From assembly GCF_001642805.2 (NCBI RefSeq), contig NZ_CP016948.1, positions 1,550,001 through 1,614,000 on the forward strand: a DNA stretch of 64,000 bases, given 5' to 3'. Shown here piece by piece: positions 1 to 8,181 of this stretch (position 1 is its first letter; each line of letters begins with the position of its first letter). A model generated the notes under the pieces. It made no database searches. It saw nothing but the letters and a program-made list of their open reading frames with translations, and had not been told where the DNA came from. Position numbers and translations under genes: made by a program. Source of the DNA: Serratia surfactantfaciens (GTDB lineage: Bacteria > Pseudomonadota > Gammaproteobacteria > Enterobacterales > Enterobacteriaceae).

Positions 1-1
1 G

Positions 2-331
2 CGCTACAGCGCTAATCGCGGTCACGTCCGCCCAGAAGATTTCAACTGGTCGGCTCCGGTCATGTACTGGATTGTGATCGACGTTCGTCACCAGATGCTC
101 CAGCACAACCACACCGAAAGTGAGATCCGCAAATCAATTCAACAGCACCTCAACCGCTGGGCTAAACGACTGGCTAAAGGCGAGCGCGTCCCAACCCCCG
201 CGCCACAAATCGCCTACAAGCAGCATATCCCAGCACCATCAGAGCTAATAGACAAAGACGGCAAATTTCAGCGCAAAGGTGAAGAGCTGCTGGCTCGCAT
301 TCGCGCCAAAAGACAGGGACAACCAACATGA
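2..331 (+). CDS. Phage recombination-region protein, C-terminal part (DUF1367-like)
   Basis: The reading frame is open from base 2 and runs to a stop at 329-331, so the gene begins before the window; the ATG at 62 is probably internal because the frame upstream also codes for plausible protein (RYSANRGHVRPEDFNWSAPV). The fragment is basic and helical, with a motif of the form SEIRxSIxxHLxRWAKR in the middle. I recall this motif from DUF1367 proteins, small phage proteins of unknown function encoded in the replication/recombination region of lambdoid phages. It overlaps the next gene by 4 bases, which fits a co-translated early-late cassette leading to Q. The family assignment is from memory and moderately sure; no biochemical role can be read from the sequence. 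Confidence 0.55.
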   Translation, partial: RYSANRGHVRPEDFNWSAPVMYWIVIDVRHQMLQHNHTESEIRKSIQQHLNRWAKRLAKGERVPTPAPQIAYKQHIPAPSELIDKDGKFQRKGEELLARIRAKRQGQPT

Positions 332-1302
332 GAGCAATAGTCAAAGCAGCGATACAGCGTGATCTGGGTATTGCCTTGATCCCGGTGGACGAAAAGCTGG
401 CGTTACACATGACAGGCCGCGTGATGGTTTCCACGCTGCCCGACGAGTTCAAATCATCTCCTGAAGGCATACTGCCGGCGGTTGAGCATGAAATCGCCAA
501 TGACCCACGCCTGCAGGATTTCTTCAAACATGAGCGCGTGACGAATGCCTGTGGCGGCGTTAACTCGATTGAAGCCTGGGCGACGCAGTTCACGAAATGC
601 CAGTACAGCAAGCACGATCGTCCGGCGACTATTTTGGACACTGAGCGCGTAGGGCATTCAGCCGTTCGTATCTGCCCGCAGTGCTACAAACAAAGCCTGG
701 GTGTATCACCGAAGATTGAAAAAATCGCTGCACGCAACACGGCGCGCTGGGTGGTAGCAACGGCCAAACATCGCCTGAAGTCTGAGGGACAGCTGACAAT
801 CCCTGAGCTGATGCTGTGGGCCATGCTGTCCGGTTTATTCGATCTGATCCCCGATGACGTCGCGCGCACCGTCACCGACTTACCGGAGCCAAAGGTGATC
901 AGTGGCATCCGCAAAGAATCCGACATGGATTGCCAGCCGGCGGTAAAAGAACTCATCGCTAAGCAGGCCCAGAAGTGTTTCAAAGTCGATCCTGAAGTCC
1001 CTGGCGCCTTTGTACTGCGTCCGAAGAAAACCCGTGCCGAAGACAGCAAATATACCCGCTGGGTTAAGACTCGGCCCTGCTGCGGTTGCGGAGGGCGCTC
1101 AGACGACCCTCACCACATCATCGGTCACGGGCAGGGCGGCATGGGAACCAAGGCCCACGACTTCTTCACTATCCCGCTGTGCCGTAAATGCCACGACGCA
1201 TTGCACGAGGATGTAGCGGCCTGGGAAGCGGAACATGGAAGCCAGGTTGAACTGCTGTTTGAGTTCCTGGATTTCTCCTTCGGCATCGGGGCAATCGCAT
1301 GA
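328..1302 (+). CDS. DUF968 HNH-like phage recombination protein
   Basis: A 324-residue protein with a C-terminal treble-clef/HNH-like zinc site: CCGCG near residues 251-255, the doublet HH at 262-263 followed by a Gly-rich stretch, and CRKCH at 285-289 with another His at 293. This arrangement marks the DUF968 family found in the nin-like or recombination region of lambdoid phages, where an HNH nuclease or DNA-binding role is presumed. The N-terminal 240 residues hold a second set of cysteines (C91, C116, C119) that could bind another metal. The ATG overlaps the upstream stop by 4 bases and the stop overlaps the next start, so the genes are translationally coupled. Family assignment is fairly sure; nuclease activity is inference. 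Confidence 0.8.
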   Translation: MRAIVKAAIQRDLGIALIPVDEKLALHMTGRVMVSTLPDEFKSSPEGILPAVEHEIANDPRLQDFFKHERVTNACGGVNSIEAWATQFTKCQYSKHDRPATILDTERVGHSAVRICPQCYKQSLGVSPKIEKIAARNTARWVVATAKHRLKSEGQLTIPELMLWAMLSGLFDLIPDDVARTVTDLPEPKVISGIRKESDMDCQPAVKELIAKQAQKCFKVDPEVPGAFVLRPKKTRAEDSKYTRWVKTRPCCGCGGRSDDPHHIIGHGQGGMGTKAHDFFTIPLCRKCHDALHEDVAAWEAEHGSQVELLFEFLDFSFGIGAIA

Positions 1303-1493
1303 AAGAGGTGACAATAACACGCCAGCAGTACCGGAACGTCTGCGATGCGCTGCTGAACACAGCCAATCTGAACGAGCAGCTTTTGCTGCTCTCAACCGCC
1401 GACAAGCGTTCGGAAAGAGTTCACCGCCAAGCCAGCAAGCTATTACAAAAAATTCGCCAGCAACTTCAGGAAGCCGTGGGAGAAAAACAATGA
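1299..1493 (+). CDS. Small helical phage protein of unknown function
   Basis: A 64-residue, mostly helical, Gln-, Leu- and Arg-rich protein wedged between the DUF968 gene and Q. It overlaps both neighbours by 4 bases (ATGA type at 1299-1302; the downstream ATG starts at 1490), which is the main evidence that it is real. It has no signal peptide, membrane segment or cysteine pair. Small nin-region proteins of lambdoid phages commonly look like this. I do not recognise the family and give no function. Confidence 0.6.
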   Translation: MKEVTITRQQYRNVCDALLNTANLNEQLLLLSTADKRSERVHRQASKLLQKIRQQLQEAVGEKQ

Positions 1494-2314
1494 GATTAGA
1501 GTCGATTCCGAAATACTTTGCACCGAAATCACCGACCTTTAGCGACTCACCGCGCGCGACGGCTTCGGACTCTTTGACCGGTACTGATGTGATGGCGGCG
1601 TTCGGGATGTGCCAGGCGCAGGCAGAGTTCGGTCTGGATTTGTTTTTGGCAAAACAGGGCATCAGCTCACCTGAGCGCGCGCTGGAGCGGTTGAAGGAAT
1701 ACGCGAAAAAAACCGCCGGCGCACACAAGGCCCTCCGTAAGCACAGTGAAGAGATTCAGCACAGAGCGATCGGCGTCATGGTGGCGTTCGCATTCCAGGA
1801 TTACTCGCGCAGCGCGGCCAGCGTCAGAACATGCGAATGCTGCAAGGGGGAGGGGTTTATTGAGGCTGAGGTCTTTTCTAACAAGACGCATACCCCGTTT
1901 GCAGCTAAAGAGTTCGTAAGGGCATCAATCAAAATGGGAGTAGAGGGATTTAAACCATCTGAATATGACGTAAGGCGTGAGTTGAGAGAGCAGGTAAAAT
2001 TAATTTGCCCAACCTGCAAGGGAAAGAAGGTGATCAGCAACGCCTGCAGATGCCACGGACGCGGTAAGGTGCTGGACATGAAACTGAGCGACAAGACAGG
2101 GATCCCGGTGATGAAGGACTGCGACAAGTGCAGCGGAAGAGGGTATGCGCGCCTGCCGGCTGAGCAGGTTAGAAAAGCACTCTCTCTTGAAGGACTGGAG
2201 ATAGCAGAAACCACCTGGCGCCGGGATTACAAGCCATTCTATGAGCAGCTTGTCACGCAGTGTCACAAAGAGGAAAGCATTGCGGATGCTATGCTGGCGG
2301 CGGTCACGGTTTAA
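1490..2314 (+). CDS. Q: Late antitermination protein Q (phage 82 type)
   Basis: A 274-residue Q protein, which loads onto RNA polymerase paused just after the late promoter and makes it ignore terminators, switching on lysis and morphogenesis genes. The opening MRLESIPKYFAPKSP and the paired zinc-knuckle motifs (C115/C117/C118, C173-x2-C176, C186-x-C188, C211-x2-C214, each near a DnaJ-like Gly repeat) fit the Q82 group rather than lambda Q. An in-frame ATG exists at 1235 inside the preceding gene, but the ATG at 1490 gives the family N-terminus and a 4-base overlap with the upstream stop, so I chose it. Its target should be the promoter and terminator in the following 260 bases. Confidence 0.9.
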   Translation: MRLESIPKYFAPKSPTFSDSPRATASDSLTGTDVMAAFGMCQAQAEFGLDLFLAKQGISSPERALERLKEYAKKTAGAHKALRKHSEEIQHRAIGVMVAFAFQDYSRSAASVRTCECCKGEGFIEAEVFSNKTHTPFAAKEFVRASIKMGVEGFKPSEYDVRRELREQVKLICPTCKGKKVISNACRCHGRGKVLDMKLSDKTGIPVMKDCDKCSGRGYARLPAEQVRKALSLEGLEIAETTWRRDYKPFYEQLVTQCHKEESIADAMLAAVTV

Positions 2315-2353
2315 CAGAATCAAGAAAAATAGCGTCACGTTAAAAGCAAAGTG

Positions 2354-2382
2354 TTGACAGTTTGGCGAAAATGGACTAGCTT
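2354..2382 (+). promoter_or_regulatory. Candidate late promoter pR'
   Basis: TTGACA, a perfect -35 hexamer, lies at 2354-2359. A weak -10 (TAGCTT, 2377-2382) follows with a 17-base spacer. The position, between Q and a terminator ahead of the lysis genes, is where lambdoid phages carry the Q-dependent late promoter. The early pause site and Q-binding element cannot be proved by eye. Confidence 0.5.
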
Positions 2383-2431
2383 TATCTCCATGATGTGATA
2401 TTTCCGCTTGTCACATGACCAATCAATTAAG

Positions 2432-2454
2432 GCCCGCATCTGTGCGGGCTTTTT
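2432..2454 (+). terminator. Intrinsic terminator tR' candidate
   Basis: GCCCGCA (2432-2438) and TGCGGGC (2443-2449) form a 7-bp stem with a TCTG loop, followed by TTTTT. It lies about 50 bases after the candidate late promoter, as expected for the terminator that Q overrides. The rest of 2455-2578 shows no gene; a good ribosome site (GGAGG at about 2571) precedes the holin. Confidence 0.75.
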
Positions 2455-2578
2455 GCATTTCAGCCCCAGCCAACGGACGACACACACGGCACACCCTCTT
2501 ACCGCCAAGCGTTTACGGCTGGTGGCTGATCCCTGTCCATAACCCGAAACCGGGAAAGAACCCCGGAAGGGGGAGGTT

Positions 2579-2884
2579 ATGAAAATGCCCTGGAAGAACG
2601 AGCCCAACATCCTATCGATGCTGATTGCGTTTGGTATGACCCTGCTGGGCGCTATTGCCAGCTACTCATTCAAGGTTCTGAACGGAGAAGCGTTCAGCTG
2701 GCGCACTTTATTACTGCAGCTTTTCGTCTCTATCTTTGCTGGTTCGACAATGGTGCTGATTGCCCTGCATTACGGTTGGCCATCTGAGGTTATGGGTGGC
2801 GTAGCCGGTATGGCTGGTTGGTCTGGCGCGTCATTGATTAAGGCGCTGGAGCGTCGATTCCTGAATAAAGCGAGCGAGCAATGA
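2579..2884 (+). CDS. Phage holin (LydA / holin superfamily III type)
   Basis: A 101-residue membrane protein with an N-terminal hydrophobic segment (about residues 11-31), a second (about 45-63) and a third weak one (about 70-86), then a basic tail. It directly precedes the endolysin gene, overlapping it by 4 bases. Holins of this type open the inner membrane at a set time, so that a cytoplasmic endolysin without a signal peptide can reach the cell wall. The sequence resembles LydA-type holins. A GGAGG ribosome site sits just upstream of the ATG. Confidence 0.85.
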   Translation: MKMPWKNEPNILSMLIAFGMTLLGAIASYSFKVLNGEAFSWRTLLLQLFVSIFAGSTMVLIALHYGWPSEVMGGVAGMAGWSGASLIKALERRFLNKASEQ

Positions 2885-3321
2885 ATATCAGTAAAAGCGG
2901 CATTGAGCTGATCAAGAGCTTCGAAGGTCTGCGATTGAAAGCCTATCAGGATTCGGTGGGCGTCTGGACGATCGGTTACGGATGGACACAGCCAGTAGAC
3001 GGTAAGAAAGTCGGCCCCGGAATGCAGATTGATCAGGCCACTGCCGATCGGTTGCTGAAATGCGGTGTTGTGCAGTATGAGCAGGGTGTTAATCAGCTCG
3101 TGAATGTGCGCATCACTCAGGGGCAGTTCGACGCGCTGGTGAGCTTTGCATACAACCTCGGCCTCCGCTCGCTGAGCACATCTACACTTCTGCAAAAACT
3201 GAACGATGGCGATAAGCAAGGTGCTGCAGATCAATTCGGGCGGTGGGTAAATGCTGGTGGTAAACGGCTAGATGGTCTGGTAGCACGCCGTGCAGCAGAG
3301 CGCGAGATGTTTCTGTCATGA
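2881..3321 (+). CDS. Endolysin, GH24 muramidase
   Basis: A 146-residue T4-type lysozyme (glycoside hydrolase 24), which hydrolyses the MurNAc-GlcNAc bond of peptidoglycan. The catalytic pattern E-x8-D-x5-T is present as E15, D24 and T30, in the family context SFEGLRLKAYQD followed by WTIGYG. There is no N-terminal hydrophobic arrest signal, so release depends on the holin immediately upstream rather than on the Sec route of SAR endolysins. The length is typical for lambdoid GH24 enzymes. The stop overlaps the start of the Rz gene by 4 bases. Confidence 0.95.
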   Translation: MNISKSGIELIKSFEGLRLKAYQDSVGVWTIGYGWTQPVDGKKVGPGMQIDQATADRLLKCGVVQYEQGVNQLVNVRITQGQFDALVSFAYNLGLRSLSTSTLLQKLNDGDKQGAADQFGRWVNAGGKRLDGLVARRAAEREMFLS

Positions 3322-3851
3322 ACACTTCATTCAGCTTCCGCACGATGGCGATCGGTCTATTGGTGGTGGCGCTGATTGTTGCTGGCAGGCTGGCGTTTTA
3401 CTTCCACAGCAACGCAGTAAAGGCCGGTGAGAAGGTTAAGCAGCTTCAGAGCGATAACAGCCTGCAGGCGAATACAATCGCGACACAGGCGTTTCAGTTC
3501 CAGCGTGCCAACGAAATCAGCAGCGCGGCGAATCAGTACGGCATCAACACCGACGCGTCCACACAGGGGAAAGAAATTGAATACCGGACGATCCTCAAGA
3601 AACAGCCGACGTGTGATCTGGCTGTGCCTGCCGCTATTGCTGATGGGCTGCTCGACTACACGCACCGTCTACGTTCCCGCGCAATGTCAGCCGATACCAT
3701 CGTCGCTGACGCAACCGGTGCTGGCGCCATTGCCTCCGGCACCCTGACTTATTGCCAAGCTGTGCTGTGGATTGATCCGTTGTTGGCAGCGCTCGACAAA
3801 GCGAACAACCAGCTTCTGGAGATACGCCAGCTTGGCGAAGAAAAAAAATAA
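3318..3851 (+). CDS. Rz: Inner-membrane spanin Rz
   Basis: A 177-residue i-spanin candidate. One N-terminal transmembrane segment (about residues 10-28) is followed by a periplasmic domain with a helical, Gln- and Asn-rich stretch (about 35-70). Rz proteins pair with the Rz1 lipoprotein and fuse inner and outer membranes in the last step of lysis. The gene follows the endolysin with a 4-base overlap and has an Rz1 frame inside it, the classical embedded arrangement. It ends in an Arg-Gln-Leu-Gly tail with a run of Glu and Lys. The assignment rests on architecture and position more than on motif identity. Confidence 0.85.
   Translation: MNTSFSFRTMAIGLLVVALIVAGRLAFYFHSNAVKAGEKVKQLQSDNSLQANTIATQAFQFQRANEISSAANQYGINTDASTQGKEIEYRTILKKQPTCDLAVPAAIADGLLDYTHRLRSRAMSADTIVADATGAGAIASGTLTYCQAVLWIDPLLAALDKANNQLLEIRQLGEEKK
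3577..3747 (+). CDS. Rz1: Outer-membrane spanin lipoprotein Rz1, embedded in Rz
   Basis: Read in a second frame inside Rz. The product has a basic start, a hydrophobic stretch, the lipobox LLMGC and then a Pro-rich mature peptide (QPIPSSLTQPVLAPLPPAP), the hallmark of Rz1. No ATG fits well. A TTG at 3577 has an excellent ribosome site, AGGGGA at 3565-3570 with a 6-base spacer, and gives 56 residues with an Arg-rich n-region; a GTG at 3613 would give 44. I prefer the TTG. The lipoprotein would be sorted to the outer membrane and bind the Rz C-terminus. The lipobox and Pro-rich tail are clear; the exact start is inference. Confidence 0.8.
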   Translation: MNTGRSSRNSRRVIWLCLPLLLMGCSTTRTVYVPAQCQPIPSSLTQPVLAPLPPAP

Positions 3852-3899
3852 CGCCAAGCCTCGTATCATATTACTTTGTATTTCTATTTGTTATTGATG

Positions 3900-4307
3900 C
3901 TAATTTTTCAAGGATAAAAAAATCTTCATCATGATTATGTCAATAATAATACTTGGTAGCTTTTCTTGATCATAATCAAACGCATGGCCCCCAATGTTTA
4001 TTTTTCCTGAGGTGTCTAGCTCTAAATGAGCGACATTATTCCCAGAGTTGTCATGAAAGTTAATTAAAATAACAGGCATCTTGTCTTCATTGAAGGAAAA
4101 ACGACTTGAACTGGTTATTTTTTCACCAAAATAAGGCATATCAATCTCGATGATGTCGTTATTTAACGAGGAGGTCATTAGATTGGGTAAGCTCTTATTT
4201 TCTTTTACGTAGCCAATAAATAACTCATAGAATTTATTTTCGATGTTTAACATACTGCTAACATGGGTGTTAAGATTTAAAGCAAGTTGATGATGTAAGC
4301 TTTGCAC
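3900..4307 (-). CDS. AT-rich accessory (moron) protein of unknown function
   Basis: A 135-residue ORF on the strand opposite to all other phage genes, lying between the lysis and packaging modules. Its base composition is clearly more AT-rich than its neighbours, with many AAT, TTA and ATA codons, which suggests recent acquisition. It starts with GTG; the ribosome site AAGAGGCG lies 6-7 bases upstream on the minus strand. A possible promoter on that strand is TTCACA (4360-4365) with TCATAT 17 bases on, weak in the -10. The product is acidic, with alternating hydrophobic positions that suggest beta strands in the middle and a hydrophobic C-terminus (IIIDIIMMKIFLSL). I do not recognise the family. 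Expression from the prophage state is possible because it faces away from the late operon. Confidence 0.65.
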   Translation of the reverse strand: MQSLHHQLALNLNTHVSSMLNIENKFYELFIGYVKENKSLPNLMTSSLNNDIIEIDMPYFGEKITSSSRFSFNEDKMPVILINFHDNSGNNVAHLELDTSGKINIGGHAFDYDQEKLPSIIIDIIMMKIFLSLKN

Positions 4308-4449
4308 TGTGTTCGCCTCTTAAAATAAGTTGATTTATATGAACTCTAATTAATTGACTTGTGAACCATTCAACTATTAGAACGAGTACTCTAAGCGGTT
4401 CATGATATTAAGTAATCTTAACAGAGGCAACACTAATAGGATTTTATAT

Positions 4450-5100
4450 ATGACAAAAAATCCACAGAAAGTCTCTCATAGAAGGCGGCCCTATCCGCCG
4501 TTACGTTTTATCGAAGACCATCAGCTAACGCCATACATCGGCCTGGTTCCTGCGAACGAGGTGCAGGGGTGGATGAAGCGTCAAATCATCGACGATGCCG
4601 GCAGCCTGTTTAACCCAGACCACGGACACCTTGCAGACGCTGACTTGCGTTTCATGTGGGCATCGTCCGCGTTTGAGAAGAAAGGGCGCCATGTGCTCGG
4701 CCAGGCTGAAGAGGTAGCGATGCGCGCCGGCGGCTGGCAGAAGGCCAGAATGGAACATCAGATGTGTGAGTGGTTCGGTGAAGTGCCGAAATTCATCATC
4801 ACGCTGGCTGCCGACTACTGCTCACAGTGCTCTGATGCTGAGTTCTGCGCCCTGGTCGAGCATGAGCTGTACCACATCGCACAGGCGACAGACGATTTCG
4901 GCGCACCAAAATTCAACAAGGAAGGCCAGCCGGTGCTGAAGCTGCGCGGCCACGACGTTGAAGAGTTTGTTGGCGTAGTTCGTCGGTATGGCGCCAGCGT
5001 GGAAGTTCAGGAACTGGTTGATGCGGCCAACAGGCCTGCGGAGGTGGCACAACTAAACATTGCCAGGGCGTGCGGTAACTGCATGTTGAGGCTGGCGTAA
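4450..5100 (+). CDS. Putative phage metallopeptidase, HExxH type
   Basis: A 216-residue protein with the zinc-peptidase signature HELYH (H138, E139, H142) and a possible third ligand in HDVEEF (about 168-172). This matches the putative phage metallopeptidase family seen beside terminase genes in some siphophages; the substrate is unknown, and head maturation or anti-host roles are both open. An ATG at 4402 is in frame, but the ATG at 4450 lies after an AGG ribosome site and gives an N-terminus (RRRPYPPLRF) of the kind I recall in homologues. Two CxxC-like pairs (C124/C127 and C208/C211) may bind another metal. The motif is clear; the enzyme activity is inferred. Confidence 0.75.
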   Translation: MTKNPQKVSHRRRPYPPLRFIEDHQLTPYIGLVPANEVQGWMKRQIIDDAGSLFNPDHGHLADADLRFMWASSAFEKKGRHVLGQAEEVAMRAGGWQKARMEHQMCEWFGEVPKFIITLAADYCSQCSDAEFCALVEHELYHIAQATDDFGAPKFNKEGQPVLKLRGHDVEEFVGVVRRYGASVEVQELVDAANRPAEVAQLNIARACGNCMLRLA

Positions 5101-5131
5101 AGCTGTATTCAGATTGTCATGGAGGGGACCA

Positions 5132-5587
5132 ATGGCAGCATTATCGACAGAGGTTAAAGCCTTCATTGTTCAATCACTTGCATGTTTCGAGTCGCCAACA
5201 AAAGTCATTGAGCTTGTAAAGGCTGAATATGGCATCAATGTCTCACGGCAGCAGGTGTCACAATACACGCCCGGCAACGCAATGGCGTCCAAGTTGAGCC
5301 AGAAGTGGATCGACCTGTTCAATGCCACTCGTAAACGATTCCAGAATGAGATCGCCGACATCCCGATCGCAAACAAAGCATACCGGTTGCGCGTTCTTGA
5401 CCGAATGGCGACCAATGCTGAAAAGATGAAGAACTTCGGTATGACCTCGCAACTTATCGAGCAGGCAGCCAAAGAAATGGGTGACGCCTATACCAATCGC
5501 CAGAAAGTAGAGCACACAAGTCCTGATGGCAGCATGACCCCGAAGCCTACCATCATCCAGTTACTGCCCGTTGAGCCGAAAGCATGA
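5132..5587 (+). CDS. Terminase small subunit (DUF2280)
   Basis: A 151-residue DUF2280-type protein, the DNA-recognition subunit of the packaging motor. The opening MAALSTEVKAFIVQSLACFESP and the following helix-turn-helix-like region (VIELVKAEYGINVSRQQVSQY, about residues 25-45) are typical. An in-frame ATG at 5114 is less good; the ATG at 5132 follows GGAGGGG with a 4-base spacer. The stop overlaps the large subunit start by 4 bases. It would bind the packaging start site, which I could not locate by eye, and hand the DNA to TerL. Confidence 0.85.
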   Translation: MAALSTEVKAFIVQSLACFESPTKVIELVKAEYGINVSRQQVSQYTPGNAMASKLSQKWIDLFNATRKRFQNEIADIPIANKAYRLRVLDRMATNAEKMKNFGMTSQLIEQAAKEMGDAYTNRQKVEHTSPDGSMTPKPTIIQLLPVEPKA

Positions 5588-6831
5588 GTGAAGCCGTTCA
5601 ACTACCGATCCCAGCAAAGCTAGCTCCGCTGTTCACCGTAATGGATAAGCGCTATCGCTGCTCACACGGTGGCCGCGGTAGTGCTAAGACACGCACTTTT
5701 GCCATGATGACGGCAGTTAAAGCCTATCAGGCGATGATGAATGGCGAAGCTGGAGTGATCTTGTGTGCTCGTGAGTTCATGAACTCACTGGAAGAGTCGA
5801 GCATGCAGGAGGTTAAGCAGGCGATCCTATCTGTGCCATGGTTAGCAGCCAACTTCGATATTGGTGAGAAGTACATCCGAACCATCGATAAGAGCGTGAA
5901 TTATGTGTTCTGTGGTCTGCGGCATAACCTCGATAGCATCAAGTCGAAGGCGCGGATTTTGCTTTGCTGGGTTGATGAGGCTGAATCAGTCAGCGAAATT
6001 GCCTGGCAGAAGCTGAGCCCTACCGTTCGTGAGGAAGGCTCAGAGATTTGGGTGACGTGGAACCCAGAGCGCGATGGTAGCGCCACTGATAAGCGTTTTC
6101 GCAAAGAGGCTGGCGATGACTGCATTACCGTTGAGATGAACTACACGGATAATCCCTGGTTCCCCGATGTGCTGGAAGGTGAACGGCTGAACGATGAGCG
6201 CCGTCTTGACCCGGCAACATACGCATGGGTATGGGAAGGGGCTTACCTCGAAAACTCGGATAAGCAGGTACTGGCCGGCAAATATCGGATTGCTGAATTT
6301 TCCGACAATCTCTGGAAAGAGGCGGAACGCCTGTTCTTCGGTGCCGACTTCGGTTTCGCTAAAGACCCGAATACGTTGGTGCGTTCATTCATTCTGCATA
6401 ACCGCCTTTACATCGAATATGAGGCATATGGTCAGCATACCGAACTTGACCACATGCCTGAGCTGTACGACACCATCCCCGGTGTGCGTGACTGGCCCAT
6501 TAAGGCCGACTCAGCGCGGCCGGAGACAATCAGTTATCTCAAGAGACAGGGATTCAATATTTCAGCTGCTGAAAAGTGGCAGGGAAGCGTTGAGGACGGG
6601 ATCGCCCATCTCCGTGGCTTTGACGAAATAATCATTCATCCTCGCTGCAAGAACGTGGCGCGCGAGGCACGGCTCTGGTCTTACAAAACTGACCGTATCA
6701 CCGGTGAAGTGTTACCAAAACTGGCAGATGGCAATGAGCACTGTTGGGATGGGATACGCTACAGCTTGGATGGACATATCAAACGCAAATCTCAGGCCGT
6801 CGGGATGCTGATCCCTAAGCGACTTCGGTAA
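5584..6831 (+). CDS. Terminase large subunit
   Basis: A 415-residue packaging ATPase and nuclease. The Walker A-like P-loop is GGRGSAKT (residues 29-36) and the Walker B is ILLCWVDEAE, with D131 and the catalytic E132. The C-terminal half has the RNase H-like nuclease entry motif FFGADFGFAKDP (about 255) and a later acidic site in IKADSARPE (about 305). The length and the pairing with a DUF2280 small subunit indicate a PBSX-like TerL (Terminase_3 group). It powers DNA entry through the portal encoded next. Confidence 0.93.
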   Translation: MSEAVQLPIPAKLAPLFTVMDKRYRCSHGGRGSAKTRTFAMMTAVKAYQAMMNGEAGVILCAREFMNSLEESSMQEVKQAILSVPWLAANFDIGEKYIRTIDKSVNYVFCGLRHNLDSIKSKARILLCWVDEAESVSEIAWQKLSPTVREEGSEIWVTWNPERDGSATDKRFRKEAGDDCITVEMNYTDNPWFPDVLEGERLNDERRLDPATYAWVWEGAYLENSDKQVLAGKYRIAEFSDNLWKEAERLFFGADFGFAKDPNTLVRSFILHNRLYIEYEAYGQHTELDHMPELYDTIPGVRDWPIKADSARPETISYLKRQGFNISAAEKWQGSVEDGIAHLRGFDEIIIHPRCKNVAREARLWSYKTDRITGEVLPKLADGNEHCWDGIRYSLDGHIKRKSQAVGMLIPKRLR

Positions 6832-6852
6832 ACCCTTCCAAACGGAAACCAC

Positions 6853-8181
6853 ATGAACAAAAATCTCCAGCTGGCCGTCAACCACGCGTTGAACGACGCC
6901 AGGATTGAGCGTGCTCGTATGGCGATGCTTGGGCCATCTATGGGCCTGGATAATAAACGCGGCTCCGCCTGGTGCGAATACGGCTTTCCTGAGCAGATCA
7001 CTTACGACAACCTTTATTCACTGTATCGCCGCGGTGGTATTGCGCATGGCGCCGTGGAAAAGCTGGTGGGCAAATGCTGGCAGACCAACCCGGAGATCAT
7101 CGAGGGTGATAAGGCCGACGAGAAGCGCGCGGAAACTGCCTGGGAGAAAAAACTCAAACAGGTATTCACGAACCGGTTATGGCGCGCTTTTGCAGAGGCT
7201 GACCGTCGGCGGCTTGTCGGGCGTTACTCCGGCATTTTGTTGCACATCCGCGATAACAAACCATGGAATACCGAAGCAGCCAGAGGGCGAGGCCTCGAGA
7301 AAGTCACAGTAGCCTGGGCTGGTTCACTAAACGTGAGCGAGTGGGATACCGGTCTTAACTCGCAAACATACGGCCAGCCGAAGATGTGGCAATACACGGA
7401 ACGGCTTTCAAATGGTGCCACGCGCCGTGTCGAAATCCATCCAGACCGGATCTTCATCCTTGGTGACTACACCGACGACGCTATCGGATTCCTTGAGCCA
7501 GCATATAACGCATTTGTCAGCCTGGAGAAAGTAGAGGGCGGTTCTGGTGAGTCATTCCTGAAGAACGCAGCGCGGCAGTTGGCGCTTAGCTTCGACAAAG
7601 AGATCGACTTCGGCAGTCTGGCGTCTATGTATGGCGTCAGCGTTGACGAATTGCAGGACAAGTTCAACGAAGCCGCGCGCGAGATGAACCGCGGCAACGA
7701 TGTGCTGATGAGCCTACAGGGTGCAGATGTTACCTCCCTTGTTTCCCCTGTGTCTGATCCAAGCCCAACCTATAGCGTGAACCTGCAAACGGCTTCTGCC
7801 GGCGTTGATATTCCATCACGAATACTGGTAGGCAACCAACAGGCTGAACGCTCAAGCACCGAAGACCAGAAGTACATGAACGGGCGCTGCCAGAGTCGCC
7901 GCGGTAATCTATCGTTCGAAATTGAGGACTTCTGCGACAAGCTGATCGACCTGAGAATTATCGATTCTGTCGGCCAGAAAACGGTTATCTGGGACGATCT
8001 CAATCAACAGACTCGCGCTGAGCGCTTGGCGGACTCTAAGACCATGGCAGAGGTGAACAAGGCTATGGTTGAAAGCGGTGATACGGCGCCGTTCAGCGGT
8101 GAGGAAATTCGCACTGCTGCAGGATTTGAAACTGAAGGCGGCGACCCGCTTGGAGAGACAGGGGATGACGACGAAACCTAA
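6853..8181 (+). CDS. Portal protein, DUF1073 family
   Basis: A 442-residue protein of the DUF1073 group, which in this position (after TerL, before a Mu F-like minor head protein) is the portal that forms the dodecameric DNA gate of the capsid. Visible family traits are the N-terminal ITYDNLYSLYRRGGIAHGAVEKLVGKCW and the central region with EKVEGGSGESFLKNAARQL. Some databases label DUF1073 relatives as Acb1-like because a related domain in other phages cleaves cyclic nucleotides; context here favours portal. It overlaps the next gene by 17 bases. Confidence 0.85.
   Translation: MNKNLQLAVNHALNDARIERARMAMLGPSMGLDNKRGSAWCEYGFPEQITYDNLYSLYRRGGIAHGAVEKLVGKCWQTNPEIIEGDKADEKRAETAWEKKLKQVFTNRLWRAFAEADRRRLVGRYSGILLHIRDNKPWNTEAARGRGLEKVTVAWAGSLNVSEWDTGLNSQTYGQPKMWQYTERLSNGATRRVEIHPDRIFILGDYTDDAIGFLEPAYNAFVSLEKVEGGSGESFLKNAARQLALSFDKEIDFGSLASMYGVSVDELQDKFNEAAREMNRGNDVLMSLQGADVTSLVSPVSDPSPTYSVNLQTASAGVDIPSRILVGNQQAERSSTEDQKYMNGRCQSRRGNLSFEIEDFCDKLIDLRIIDSVGQKTVIWDDLNQQTRAERLADSKTMAEVNKAMVESGDTAPFSGEEIRTAAGFETEGGDPLGETGDDDET

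Noticed and set aside
3852..5131. cos or pac site before the terminase genes
   Set aside because: No recognisable repeat set or known cos core; cannot be assigned by eye.
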